The position numbers and the translations under genes are program-made. The notes below the pieces were generated by a model that saw nothing but the letters and a program-made list of their open reading frames with translations, was not told the DNA's origin and did not search any database. Positions 9,746 through 20,955 of a stretch of DNA of 64,000 nucleotides are shown one piece after another. Numbering within the stretch: the stretch's first letter is position 1; each line of letters begins with the position of its first letter. The stretch lies in NCBI GenBank assembly GCA_963853835.1, contig OY970835.1:33740047-33804046 (forward strand). Direction: 5' to 3'. Source of the stretch: Calendula officinalis (lineage: Eukaryota > Streptophyta > Magnoliopsida > Asterales > Asteraceae).

Positions 9746-12492
9746 TTAAGCAATGGCGTACGGGATTGTTTCTACCTGAGTAGGCCGCCACATGGACTTT
9801 TGCACACAAAGTAACCCTTCTTTGTCTTTTGAGTAAGTTAATCTCACTTCCCAATTCATGGATCTCACCATGTTTTCTACTGAATTTATGGTTTCCACAT
9901 TGTCACGAATAATCAGTTTTCCTTCCGGTCTCAAGATTCTGTCCACCTCAGCTACCAAAGCCGTCATATTACATCTGTACAAATTCATTCACCATAAATA
10001 AACATAACCCATAAAAGAATGTAAAAAAGAAAACGGTTGGTTGTTACTTGTTATTAATCTTGGAGAATAAATGGTCTGCATGAAGAAGATCATAAGATCT
10101 TGGGTAAGTGCTGAATGACTCACACCAGTCATGATATATTCCAAATAAACCTCTTTCATAAATTATGGGCAGTGTATCTGGAGAGTCAACTGATACCACA
10201 TTCATCACCCAAATATTCAGATCCTTCAAAGCACCTGCAAATCTGCAATAGTTTTCAATTAACACAAAATCAGAAATTATCACCCAAACTATTGACAATA
10301 ATTCACTTAATTACCCTCCATAAATGGCTCTCATGTCCATCACATTTCTCACAGTTGACCAGTCAATCCCTAAACCATTCATATATGACTTTTCAACCAC
10401 ACGTTTCCAATGTTGAAAATCTGCAGAGAAATCTTCAGGTGCTGGTTTTCCATAAACACCAAGCTGTGAAGATAATAACCAGTAAGGTGCTTTTTCAACC
10501 CTTGATGGCCATTGTTCTGGCCACTGGGACCCACGTACTGCTGCATCAACTGGTACTTTGTGCATGCATGCTTGTAAAGGTACTTTCCTAAAATTATAAC
10601 AGTCAAAATAGTTAATATATTGTATGAATATGTATAAAAAGTAGTTTTAAAGTAAAGAAAATACCATGCAGCATTTGGATCATCAGATTCATTGCAAAGT
10701 GGTGGCTCATTTTGCTGTCTTCCTTCATAACAATCATTAGACATAGGCTTTTGATATACAGCCACACCTACTTTATTGACTTTATCCTTCCCAACTGCTT
10801 TGACTTCCCAGCACATTGACTGGGTCAACTTTTTCATTGCTGCAATATTTTCAAAATAATAAATAATTAATTTATAAGGAAATTTAATTGATAAGAGAAA
10901 ATATACCTTCCCAAATTCCAACGTCTTCCGGATTTTTCTGATAGATAGGAGTAGCAGACCACACAAAGTAACCACCAGGCCGCAATAGACGGTTAAGTTC
11001 TAACAGAAGTTTACCACCTATAGATAATAATAAAATAAAAATAATATATAACTGAAAAATCTCAAACTAAAAAATAAAAAAATAAAAATATATAACCTTC
11101 AATATGCCATGGAACTCTGCAACGTGCACAGTGAACAATATCAAAAACAGTAGCAGGAAAAGGAAGTCTTTGAGTGCCCATAACAGCAGAAATGGCAGGA
11201 ATTCCTCTTTCTAATGCAAATTGCACTTGTGCTTCATGTTCATCTTTTGGGGCCAAAGACATTGCTAAAACATCTCTATCAAATAAATACCCCCCAAAAC
11301 TAGCAACCCCACATCCTACATCTAATACTACACGTGACCGTTTGCCCCATGAGATATCAGGAACATTCTGCATTAATACATAAATTTTAAGTAAAATATA
11401 TATAATAATTTAATAAGTTAGTATTATTAGTTTACTTACTTCTTGTATGAAATCAATGTAATGGAGGGCTCCATGTTTAAATTGAGTTCCACCACCAGGA
11501 AATGTAAGATATTCACCACTAACTTTCACCCAGTTTTGGTGTCCCTTTAGTTCTGCTAGCTTTGTGTGAGGAACATTATGATACCATATCTGCAAAAATC
11601 AATTCTTTCTCAATTAGAGAGGGCTTAAAAAATAAAATAAAAATAAAATATATACTTTTTCTCTGCTTGTAGGCCACTCAATTGAGCGTTTGTATCCTTC
11701 AGGCAAGGGAACAAGGCAAGTAGGAGCATTTTCAGGACAATGTCTTTCCCTGTGTTCATAATGTTTTGTGGTTCTAAGGCTTTTTATTGCTGCTAAATTA
11801 TCAAGGCATGGAATATAGTCTGGTCCAGCTGTCACATTACAAAGTTTCCAATGATACTCATTATTATTATTATTATTATTACTATTTTTATCATTTTCTG
11901 GCAACTTATGTGCCTCCTTTTCATTCTTTGACTCTGTTGCCTGAGTTGAAAACGATCCATTTTGAGCCATTGATTCACTCAAAATCTCTGATTGGGCCCC
12001 AGAAGGCAATACTTCAACTGATGGAGAATCAAATTTCTCATTTTTTTCTTCTATTTTTTCCTCTTTTTTTTCATTTTCCTCTTGGTTTATTTCTTTATCA
12101 TTTTCTGTTGTTGTTGTTTCGTTATCAGGACTGTTTTTCTCCTGTTGTGAATTTGCATTGTTGTCTCCTTTTGTTGCTTCTTCGGGTAAATCACCAGGAT
12201 TATCTTCAAACTGTTTTGAATTGTTGTTAACAGGTGTTGTGGTTTCATCATTGTTTGCATTGTTGTTTTCATCATTGTTGTTGTTTTCTTCTGTATCATA
12301 GCTTTTAGTTATTACTATTCCAACATTATTTTGGCTATTATTGACTGAATTTTGAAGAGGAACAACCGATGATGATGTCATCATCCATACGCCAACTAAG
12401 CATACGGCTACAAAAGCAACCAGTGTAACTGTAGAACAGTAATTGGTTGTTGATTTTCTGCCATCAGCCTTCGAGTGTTTTGGTAGTGCCAT
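9746..12492 (-). CDS. PMT-family Golgi methyltransferase (PMT24/25/26-like), 8 exons
   Basis: Type II membrane S-adenosylmethionine-dependent methyltransferase of the plant DUF248/QUASIMODO2 group, Golgi-located and thought to methylate pectin (family knowledge). Exons: 11656-12492, 11440-11589, 11097-11367, 10907-11017, 10665-10839, 10315-10587, 10048-10242, 9746-9974; every junction is GT-AG and in phase, giving 747 codons. Residues about 20-42 form one membrane segment (TLVAFVAVCLVGVWM) after a short cytosolic tail, then an Asn/Glu/Lys-rich, low-complexity stalk to about residue 210. The catalytic part starts at YHWKLCNVTAGPDYIPCLDN and carries VLDVGCGVASFGGYL (SAM motif I), ERGIPAISAVMGTQRLPFP, HCARCRVPWHIEG, LRPGGYFVWSATP and VMDMRAIYGGFAGAL. 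The last block is DRILRPEGKLIIRD. No defects seen. Confidence 0.93.
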
Positions 12493-13600
12493 TTGTATTG
12501 ATTTGGATTATGTCTTACAAATCTGAAACCTGCAATTGAAGCACTTAATCAACAAACTACAATGTTAATCGGAATAAGAGATTTATATATTATAATATAA
12601 TCAACTGAAATCAATCACAATTTTGGATTTTTGGTTGACTTTTAGGGTTCTGAAAAACCTCTTGGCATATAACTACATATGATTGGAGCCTGTTTCAACT
12701 CTCAAAGTCTAGGAAACCGGGCTATTATTAGAAAATAAAAATAAAAAAACAATAAACTGAGAAACCCAAAGACTTAGAACAATATAACTATTTCATAGAA
12801 TCATCCAAGTCAACTTCAAGTTTAGCCAGATACTTCAAGAGTTATAGTGCCCAAAACATAAATTTCAAGAACAATATTAAAAATAAAATTCCCGGATGTG
12901 AAAAGTGAACTCTCCGAAAATAACTAATGGCATTGCAATTGTTATTTCACCAAAATCTACTTAGAATTATTTATATTAAAACCAACAAATAAACATTTTA
13001 CATAATTAGATTAGTAAACTAATTTTTATACAATAAAATAATGTTGGTTTCATAATTGACTTAGTGAACTAAGAATGCAGCTCTTCTTTCACATATTCAA
13101 CAAGTAATGAAATTAATTACTGATTGATTCATCATTACGTTACCATACAATAGTATAATAACAACACTGCTTAGCTGAAATGTGTCCCACCCTAAATGCT
13201 ACTTAATAAATAATTAAATAAATTTTAATTTACAATTCGCCCTTTCGCCAAATATGAACAAAATTGAAATGATCGACATGATAATGAAGCAATAAGCATT
13301 TAAATGTTATGAATCAGATGTAGCAACGAACTGATTCCAGCATATGTATAGATCTGAAGAATTGTAGTGTAGATTCAACAAGTACCTTGATCGGAAGCTA
13401 ACAACGGATCTGAAATAAGCTGTTCATAGCTTAAAAGTGGTGTATGATGAATCGATGATGATGATGATGATGTTGATGATCCGTGCAGTACAGTCGGATC
13501 AGTAGGATAGATGAGTTGAGATGTGAGGTGAGATTGGAGATTGGAAGTGGGAGAAGTGAGATTCACGCTACTTATTTTGTATAATGACACTTTCCAAAAG
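12493..13600 (-). promoter_or_regulatory. 5' UTR exon, UTR intron and promoter of the PMT gene
   Basis: Minus-strand reading shows a TTGCAG acceptor near 12530 followed by GTTTCAGATTTG and the short leader to ATG 12492. A plausible leader exon ends with CAAG/gtacttg near 13383, preceded by CT-rich sequence to about 13590. This implies a UTR intron of about 0.85 kb. A Ser-rich open frame at 13375-13590 lies in this leader exon and is not a gene. Splice sites are inferred from consensus only. Confidence 0.55.
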
Positions 13601-13713
13601 TATGGATATTATTATTTATTTTATTATTTTATGAATCTCACTCTAATAATGTTCTTTGACTAAATACCAATCAAAACACCCCATACAACTTTTTTCAAAT
13701 CTCTCGTTTTAAC

Positions 13714-14260
13714 TAGGGGTGAGCATAGCCGGGTACCCACCGGTTCCGACCGGAACCGGAACCGGAACCTCTTGTACCGGTTCCTCAATTTTCGGAACCG
13801 GAGCCGTAACCTCCTGTTCCGGTGCCGGTTCCGGTTATCCTGTTTCTAAAATCGTAAAATTAAAATTAGATGTAAAGCTTAAATATTAATCATTTTTTGT
13901 CATTTTATCAACTAATCTTTGAATAATCATAAACTCCAAACACTTAAACATATGATTGTCTATATATTTTATCGTTAGAACACTATATTTATACTGATTA
14001 ATGACTAAACTCATTAAAAGTTACACAAAGTTTCTCATATTGTTAAATTTTGACATTAAATTTAGCATATATATAATATTTTAACAAAAATAGACCGAAT
14101 AATTACCGGTTCCGATTATCCACCGGTTACCGGTTCCTAAATTTTGAGAACCGGAACCGGAACCTATTAGGGCGGTTCCATAATTTTAGGAACCGGAACC
14201 GGCGGTTCCAAAGCGATTCCGGTTCCAATTCCGGTTACCCGTTTTTTCTGATCACCCCTA
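13714..14260. mobile_element. Non-autonomous hAT element 1 (GGAACC-tiled)
   Basis: Ends TAGGGGTGAGCATAGCC and TCTGATCACCCCTA are inverted over TAGGGGTGA-CA, and the element is flanked by a perfect 8-bp duplication GTTTTAAC (13706-13713, 14261-14268), diagnostic of hAT. Both subterminal regions are tiled with GGAACC/GGTTCC and CCGGTT motifs; the middle 250 bp is plain AT-rich DNA. No transposase. Length 547 bp. Confidence 0.9.
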
Positions 14261-14392
14261 GTTTTAACATTATGACAAAAATACTTTAACGCCATTATTA
14301 TTTAAAAGTTTATGTTGAACAAATCATTTTACGATTTATTATTTTAAAGAAAATCAATACTAGTGTAACTCTAACTCCTGTTGATATGAGAC

Positions 14393-15594
14393 TAGGGGTG
14401 TAAACGAGTCGAGCCGAGTCGAGTACTGCCAAGTTCGAGCTCGACTCGCCTGCTAAAACTCGAGCTCGAAACTCGACTCGAAACTCGACGAGCTTCCATT
14501 TTCAAACTCGAACTCGACTCGGTGAGAGTATCGATACTTTCGAGCTCGACTCGACTCGGCTCGAAAATTTTTGAATTTTTTGAAAGTGCATTTTTTCGTT
14601 GTATATATATGAACAATCTGAAAAATACATCTACAACATCAAACCAAATGTTGTAGAATACACCTTAGTCTAAAAAGAAATCTTAATCCAAAAAACAATA
14701 GTAGTGGAACATCAAAACAACAAATCAGCAAGTCAAAGATGTTCAAATCAGCAACAAAACCAGCAACAGCAAATTAGCAATGGAATATCAGCAAACCAGC
14801 GATGGCAAATCAGCAAGACAGCAACAAAAAATCTACAAAACAGCAAATCAGCAACAGAGCAGCATCAAAACAACAACATTGTCCCTTCTCGTGCTTCAAC
14901 AAAATAAAAACAACAATAACAACAAAATCTGCAATATATATAAAACAATAACAAAGATTATATACCAAAGTTCAAACAACTCTTATTTATAAACACTAAC
15001 CTGTAACTTTAGCTACATATTATTATTTCCATGCCTAATCAATAAATTATGTATATTACAAGCAACTTAAACTAGATTCACAAATAAAAGGACTTACAGA
15101 GTTATAGATCGATTCGAACGGCTGTTGGAAGTAACGAAAGTCCTTGATTGGAGAAGAAGGGAACGAAATCGAACAACGAAACGGCTAGGTGCGGAAGTGA
15201 CGAGCTCGATTCGTGATTTTGCTGGTTGATTTCAAAGTGACGACCAAGGTAGGGTTTTCGATTGTGCGGCGGTTGTGCAGTCCATCGTGAGTTTTGTGTT
15301 TGAATTTTGGAATAAAAAAACTGATAAATGGGGGTAGGGTTTTTTTTCTTCCCTTATATACTTGGACACAAATTTATTTAAGTATAAGAAAAAGGGTAAA
15401 AAGGTAATTTAAGGAAAACTCGATAAGGCTCGCGAGCTTGGCGAGCTGAGTATTTGGGAACTCGAGCTCGACTCGAAACCCTACTCGAGTAGCTCGAGCT
15501 CGAGCTCGACTCGGTTCACAACGAGTCGATTCCGAGTATTTTTCGAGTCGGTCTCGAGTAGCTCACGAGCTGTCTCGGCTCGATTACACCCCTA
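14393..15594. mobile_element. Non-autonomous hAT element 2 (CGAGCTCGA-tiled)
   Basis: Left end TAGGGGTGTAAACGAGTCGA, right end CGATTACACCCCTA, flanked by a perfect 8-bp duplication TATGAGAC (14385-14392, 15595-15602). About 200 bp at each end is tiled with GAGCTCGA/CTCGACTCG motifs. The core (about 14600-15400) has a CAA/CAG-rich tract that opens short Gln-rich frames but no transposase motif. Length 1,202 bp. It sits only 125 bp from hAT element 1. Confidence 0.9.
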
Positions 15595-15602
15595 TATGAG
15601 AC

Positions 15603-16289
15603 CAATTAACTGCTTCAATTGCAGATAAAAGGGGCATTACATTAAAGAAGTATAAATTTTCTAGAGTTTGAAAGTTGTAGACGTGACAAATTTTTTTACA
15701 TTTATAAATCTAATAAAAAAATATCAGGAACCCCAAATTAAAACCATAAATCTTTAAAATCCACAGGGAACGCCCCTGATGAAGAGCAAGGATGTCTTCA
15801 AGTAGATGCAACAGATGTAACCGCACATGGCCCAAACTTTCAAAGGGCCCAATTATCTATATACATCTTATACATAGAATCTAAAAGTTTTAAGCCCACC
15901 TTATAATTTAATTAGATTTTTTTTAGAAAGTCTAATATTTATATATCACTTGTATTTAAGGGGTGCATTTTCACAGGGCCTTTGAAATTTCAGAGACGTA
16001 CTTGATGAAGAGTTTGCCAACCTAAGTCTAATGGCCATTCTAAAGACACATATACCTAACTAAAGGTTGTACCAAAGAAACTGCTCCGAAGGTACATAAA
16101 TATAAAACCTCCACTGATTAAGAGAAAATTGAAACTTCCAACTTAGGGGTGTTTAGAATTACTTATTGAAAATAGATTATTCGTTTTGAAAATGAATAAT
16201 CAGATAATTAGAGGATGCAAAACGTGATTCTGAAAAATAGTGTTTGAATTTGATTATGATGTTTGAAATCGTAATAATCAGGTAATCAG
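15603..16289. other. Intergenic, no gene recognised
   Basis: No coding frame. A TAGGGGTGTTTAG sequence at 16145 resembles a transposon start, but no matching right end or target duplication was found, so I do not call an element. Confidence 0.45.
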
Positions 16290-16484
16290 TTTTCTTAGTG
16301 TTTGGCAACCTCGAGTTTGCACGGGAAGGATGTGTGTGTGGTGAGCAAACTTCAAGGCATTTGGTGGGACCCATTCACATTTCATACCACATAGTGGTGG
16401 GGGTGGTGTTCCCATGTAGAGCATAGGTGTGGTTGGTTGCCATATAGGACCACACCACATAAAAGACCCATATCCATTAGCCTT
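16290..16484. mobile_element. Harbinger-like MITE fragment (one end)
   Basis: The right end reads, inward on the minus strand, GGCTAATGGATATGGGTC, close to the inverted repeat of the Harbinger element at 5090-6980 (GGCTAGTGGGTATGGGC), and is followed by TTA. Internal GT/GGTGG-rich sequence also resembles that element's right flank. The left end was not found, so this is a truncated or solo-end derivative. Confidence 0.6.
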
Positions 16485-16544
16485 ATTATTTCAATTAACT
16501 TAGGCCTTGTACCCAATGAACTAAATGAACCTTTAGATTAAGTC

Positions 16545-16625
16545 GTTCAACCAATTGGTCTAGATCAATTAACCACCAAGGATTACCTTGAGGGATTTGC
16601 CTTCAAAATGTCTTGGGTTCAAGAC
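16545..16625 (+). repeat. SINE-like fragment, family shared with 4841-4916
   Basis: Shares about 75 bases, in opposite orientation, with 4841-4916, including CCAATTGGTCTAGATCAATT and a TCTTGGGTTCAAGACTT end that resembles a tRNA box B. No clear tail or target duplication. The region to 17095 otherwise shows no gene; a Lys/Thr-rich frame at 16613-16852 is not convincing. Confidence 0.45.
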
Positions 16626-17185
16626 TTATTGGGGTATTCATAATTGAAATGGACAACGTTATTATTAAGAGCGGTGTACTACACTCATTGTTGTTATACC
16701 AGCCGCTAATGCTTTCTATATCTGATGAACTGACTCAGAAAACTAAGGTTGAAAAAACAAAGGGGAAACAACCCAAAATACATACGACAACGAATGTTAA
16801 ATCCAAAGAAGGTAAAAAGAATGTGACTAATGTAAAAACCAATCCTGCATAAATCCATATCTTGTAAACGAAAAGGTGTCACAACCCAAACTGAAGTCAA
16901 TGATATCAAATCTACAACAAGATTTAAAGCATTAATTAAATCTCTCCAGAAAAGAAGCTACCACTCATCATACAACACCAAGTTTAATCACGAAGAAGAA
17001 TTCTCTTTTACCAAAACGGATTAACTCACACAACAACCAAATCCATTCTCGTAAAAGATCGCACATCAACCATCACCTAATTTGCATCATAGCAACCTAC
17101 AATCATCCAATCTAATTACAAGTTAAATACTTAAATCATCAAAACATTAATTACCATTATAATCATTTTTCCTAGTAAAATCTAC

Positions 17186-18088
17186 TTACCAGCTTTCAAT
17201 GCTTAGGGCTGCTGACACACCATTGCATGTTTTTTCTCCTTGAACAATCTTGTCCACATCATCATTCTTTACAGATCCATTTTCAGTAACAGAATTAACT
17301 CCTGAATCTTTACCATTAACAGTATCAGAATCCATTACAACAACACCATTACCTTGTTCTTCAGACACAACATTTACAACAGGAACAACCGCCAACTCCT
17401 TCAATTCCACCGCATTCAAAGCTTCCAAAACCTCATTTGAAGCATCAATTTTCTTATTCACAACCACAACACCGTTGTTAACATTACCAATTTTCTTATT
17501 GCTCTCAAAAACAGCATTTCTGTTTTCCTTCGCCATTAATTTCACAACATGGTCTAAAGCTTCTCTTGCTCGTTTTTTTGTGAACGCAGCTTCCTTTGAC
17601 CTCCGTTCTGCTTCCATGGCTGCCGCTATCTCCGCCTTATTCATCGACATGGAAGCTATCTTCCCTGCCGCTAGTAACAGTCTCGCCGCATTGTTATCAA
17701 TCACTCTACCGCCGTTTCTATTACCGTTTTCCAGTCTTTTAAGATTCAAAACAAGCGAGCTAGGGTTTAAACAAGAGGAACACGGAGACGGACCACGGGA
17801 GGATGTGATTGTGCCGGCCGGTGGAGAAATTACGCAGTTAGGGTGAGAAGACGAGTAGCATTTGAAGCAAACGACGGCGTCATCGGGCGGCGATCTTTCA
17901 TAGACGCCGAGACAAGCGGGGCAGAAGCACTGAGGATGGAGACGTAGGACGCAATTGGTGCAAAGTCGCCGGAAGTTACCTCGGAGACGGACGTTGTGGA
18001 GGAGCTTCCGTTCTTCGACTCCGCACTGGCCGCAGACGGTAGGGTTAGTGGTGGTGGTGGTTGGATTTGAGTCTTGTTTGATCATCAT
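17186..18088 (-). CDS. Cys-rich PHD/RING-like zinc-finger protein
   Basis: A 300-residue protein encoded in one exon, not assigned by me to a named family. Residues about 18-120 hold a dense series of Cys/His pairs: CGQCG, LCTNC, HPQCFCPAC, VVCFKC, SSSHPNC and CSSC, consistent with a PHD/FYVE-like cross-brace finger and a probable nuclear role (inference). After it come an Ala-rich helical stretch with basic residues (NKAEIAAAMEAERR, TKKRAREALDHVVKLM) and a low-complexity, Val/Asn-rich acidic tail. The start is the first of two adjacent ATGs. The stop TAA lies within a perfect splice donor: splicing CTG/GTAAGT to an acceptor at 17097 would replace it with two Leu codons and TGA, so the protein end changes little either way. 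Confidence 0.8.
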   Translation of the reverse strand: MMIKQDSNPTTTTTNPTVCGQCGVEERKLLHNVRLRGNFRRLCTNCVLRLHPQCFCPACLGVYERSPPDDAVVCFKCYSSSHPNCVISPPAGTITSSRGPSPCSSCLNPSSLVLNLKRLENGNRNGGRVIDNNAARLLLAAGKIASMSMNKAEIAAAMEAERRSKEAAFTKKRAREALDHVVKLMAKENRNAVFESNKKIGNVNNGVVVVNKKIDASNEVLEALNAVELKELAVVPVVNVVSEEQGNGVVVMDSDTVNGKDSGVNSVTENGSVKNDDVDKIVQGEKTCNGVSAALSIESW

Positions 18089-18111
18089 TAGGAGATTCTT
18101 GGATCAATCAT
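18088..18111 (-). promoter_or_regulatory. Upstream ORF (MIDPRIS) overlapping the zinc-finger start
   Basis: A seven-codon frame starts at ATG 18111 and ends at TAA 18090-18088; the last A of the stop is the first base of the main ATG (TAATG). If this leader is transcribed, the main frame would need leaky scanning or termination-coupled reinitiation. The leader's transcription start is inferred only. Confidence 0.6.
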
Positions 18112-18360
18112 GAACCTAATTGGAATTTGAGGGAAGAAATTTTAGGGTTTATGAGAGGAAATGCACGACGGAGAAGAGGGACAGCGGTAACCCGGTTCGA
18201 TGGAGACACACTACCCGGTCTGTCGTGTTTTAGCAAATAGAGCGGTGTAGACAGCCGACAACGACACGCTTATCCTACTTCATATTTGCCATGTCACGAA
18301 TTTTGTTTAAATAAGGAAATTTGACTTTAGAGAAATAACCGGAAATAACATAAATTATAT

Positions 18361-18606
18361 CTCCATCCCATTAAAAAGTTCTCATCTATTTTAAGCATAA
18401 TTTTTAAGCAAATAGTTAGTACTGGAGTCATTTGTAATACTTTTAATTAGAATATAAGGTTAAATTGGAGAGAAAATGTGTTTTATTGGTGGAATCATTA
18501 ATAATAATAATATTTTATTAAGTGTGCCCCTCAAATTTAAGAAACGAGAACATTTGTGTGGGACATTTTAAAAAGAAATGAGAACTTTTTTATGGGACGA
18601 AGGGAG
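18361..18606. mobile_element. Stowaway-like MITE, family B
   Basis: Ends CTCCATCCCATTAAAAAGTT and, inverted at 18606, CTCCCTTCGTCCCATAAAAA, with TA after the right end. Internal AGTTAGTACTGGAGTCATTT and AATACTTTTAATTAGAATAT blocks recur at 27505-27766 and in the split copy at 53359/63910. No coding capacity. Confidence 0.8.
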
Positions 18607-20160
18607 TAATTTTAGACAAATTATAATAATGTCTTGTGTCTACTCACTTGATTAATACACGTGTTAAAACTAAAGGATAATATGAGAAAATATAACTAAT
18701 GGATTAAACATATTTTATGTGGTGAGTAGCACCATGAAGTATGTACAAAAAATAGACATCAATATCATTTCTTTATTTTTTATTATTACAAATCAATTTT
18801 TATCTATATAACTCAATTTTATATTAAAAAATAGTTATGCCCTTAGTAAGAGGGCCCACCTCCAAAATGGTCCATTTATGTGGTGTGGCTGGCCACAACC
18901 ACATGAGACCACAATGTGGCTATGACAGAATGAGTGGTATTTGATGGGCCTTCCTTGCCTCCTTCACATGTTGGTGGGTGCGATGAGTATTTCATGCAAA
19001 GTAATGAATGTGTTTGCTTATGTGGCATTTTATGTGATAAAAAATTTGGTATGACTAGTGATGTGCATATCCATTAAATATATTTATTCAAAATCTAAGT
19101 GATTCTTATAGAGCAATTTTTCTCTATACATAGCAATTTTATTCCAAATGATAATCATACTTTTTTTTTCCTTTTATTATATTTTGCATTTCACCCCAAG
19201 GGCATCATTATTATTTGATATAAAATTACTCATAAAAAAATATTATATAAGAATCTCCTCCCAAGTAGAAATATGCCAGATGTATAGATTCGGCAGTAAA
19301 TGCAAAATTCTAAAATTTTGATTTTACGATTAAGATTTTTCTAATATTAGCATCATAATATAATGAAAATCAAATAAATTTGAATTTCCTAAATCAATAT
19401 AAAATATTTTTACTCAGTCATTAAATATTTTGAGAATTAATTTACAGAATAATTTTTATTTATATAGAGTAATTTCATGCCAGATGATAATTATACTAAT
19501 CATTTTTTTACAACATTTTATATTTCACCCCTTTCACTAAATGTATGATGGTCATTTGATATAGTATGGATAAAAGTTATTATGTAAAAATCATCTTGCA
19601 ATATTTCTTTTAAACAATTCTACCCATACTATAAATGAAAATGGGATATTTTTTAGAATTAATGTTAGGACAAAAATGACAAGTAACATTTGAAATGAGA
19701 TATTAATAATATATGCTGATAGGTATGAATCATAGGCTAGATAGATCTCAACAACATTATTTCTTATATCCACTTCTCTTTCCGTAGCAAACTAACCCAT
19801 CCTCTTTATGTGCTTACATGATAGTTGTAACAAAGACACATTCCACTAAATATCTACAAAGATTAATATTAAAAAGGTGGTGATTTGCACAAGGAATACA
19901 TTTATTCGCACAAGGAAATATAAATCAAATAGACAATTCTACTCCTAAGCATAATTTTGTTATAACATAAAAATATCATATATAAGGGTTAATTATCTAT
20001 TTCCTTTGAATTTCCTTGTAAAAATAACTCATTTTCTTATGCAAATCACCATCCATATTAAAATGTTTAGAACTTGTAAGTTGTAACAAGAAAATAAACA
20101 CATGTTGGATTATTTGGAAACAGAACTTTGCATTTAAACCTTTCATATTTATTTAGAGTT
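18607..20160. other. Intergenic, no gene recognised
   Basis: Strongly AT-rich. About 18855-19075 contains GTGGT/CCACA-rich sequence and ends in CATATCCATTA, faintly like the Harbinger-type MITE end, but without usable inverted repeats. No coding frames. Confidence 0.45.
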
Positions 20161-20170
20161 ATATATGTTA

Positions 20171-20288
20171 GGTAAATGTTCAAGGTAGTCCAAAGATTTT
20201 AGCTAGTCCCAAGGGACAAAGTGCTTCAATGACTAGGATTTGTCCCTTGGGACTATGCAAAATCCTTGGACTTCCTTGAAGACAACTC
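20171..20288. mobile_element. Foldback element with 10-bp direct repeats (MULE-type MITE?)
   Basis: Positions 20179-20280 fold into one long hairpin: the left arm TTCAAGGTAGTCCAAAGATT... pairs with the right arm over about 43 bases with few mismatches, including an uninterrupted TAGTCCCAAGGGACAAA block. The foldback is bounded by the perfect 10-bp direct repeat ATATATGTTA (20161-20170, 20289-20298). A target duplication of 9-11 bp fits Mutator-like elements. A microRNA-type precursor is an alternative reading of the fold. Confidence 0.6.
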
Positions 20289-20955
20289 ATATATGTTATA
20301 GTCTTTATATTTTCACTCATTGATCGGTACACTTGTTTTGATAGTAATTAATTTTATCTTAGAGTTTAGTTGATTTAGGCGCTATTTGTTTTTTAAAGCA
20401 AAAAAGTCTTCAATCTACAGACCGCATCTGCCAAATGATGTAACTTCTGAGATAGATTAAAGGTATGCAATCTAAAAAAAAATGTTTGTTTTTTTAACAT
20501 AAGATAAATAGTTAGGGGCAATTATATTCCAAGAGCAACATACATTTACATACTAAACGAAAACAACTACTTGAAAAAATATTCATGGGCCAATCTCCCA
20601 CTATTTCCTAATTTCATGCATAGACTAAGAAAGTAAATAAACAAACTAGAACTTTGTCTTCAGGTCAAAGATTGATATCTATTATATTCAAAGTTGCACT
20701 TGGACCCGACCACTATTCATCTAAACGAGCAACTGTTTAAAAACAACATATAATTAAAAAAACCCTGCAATGCAATGGTTACTGCTTATTTATATTTGCA
20801 TGTACTTATCAAGTCTGCAAGCAAAACTGTACAACCATCCGTACTAACATAACATATTCTATTCTCCTACAATTTATTCTCAGTTTCTAACAACTAATAC
20901 CGATCTAATTTAATGAAACAGAAACACTTCTAACAACCGGGAAGGTGGTATTCCT

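Noticed and set aside
11787..12230. 147-codon frame opposite the methyltransferase exon 1
   Set aside because: Antisense shadow of the Asn/Glu-rich stalk; composition-driven.
13375..13590. 71-codon Ser/Thr-rich frame on the minus strand
   Set aside because: Lies where the spliced 5' UTR of the methyltransferase is expected and ends past a likely splice donor; no independent coding evidence.
14704..14992. Gln/Asn-rich frames inside hAT element 2
   Set aside because: Created by a CAA/CAG/AAC repeat tract; no domain and no start context.
16145..16290. TAGGGGTGTTTAG resembling an hAT start
   Set aside because: No CACCCCTA right end or 8-bp duplication within reach.
16613..16852. 79-codon Lys/Thr-rich frame
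   Set aside because: Low complexity and starts in a SINE-like repeat; no homologue recognised.
17250..17846. 198-codon plus-strand frame opposite the zinc-finger gene
   Set aside because: Shadow of the real minus-strand gene with its Cys/His pattern.
18855..19075. Possible Harbinger-like MITE
   Set aside because: Right end only faintly similar and no inverted left end or TTA pair found.
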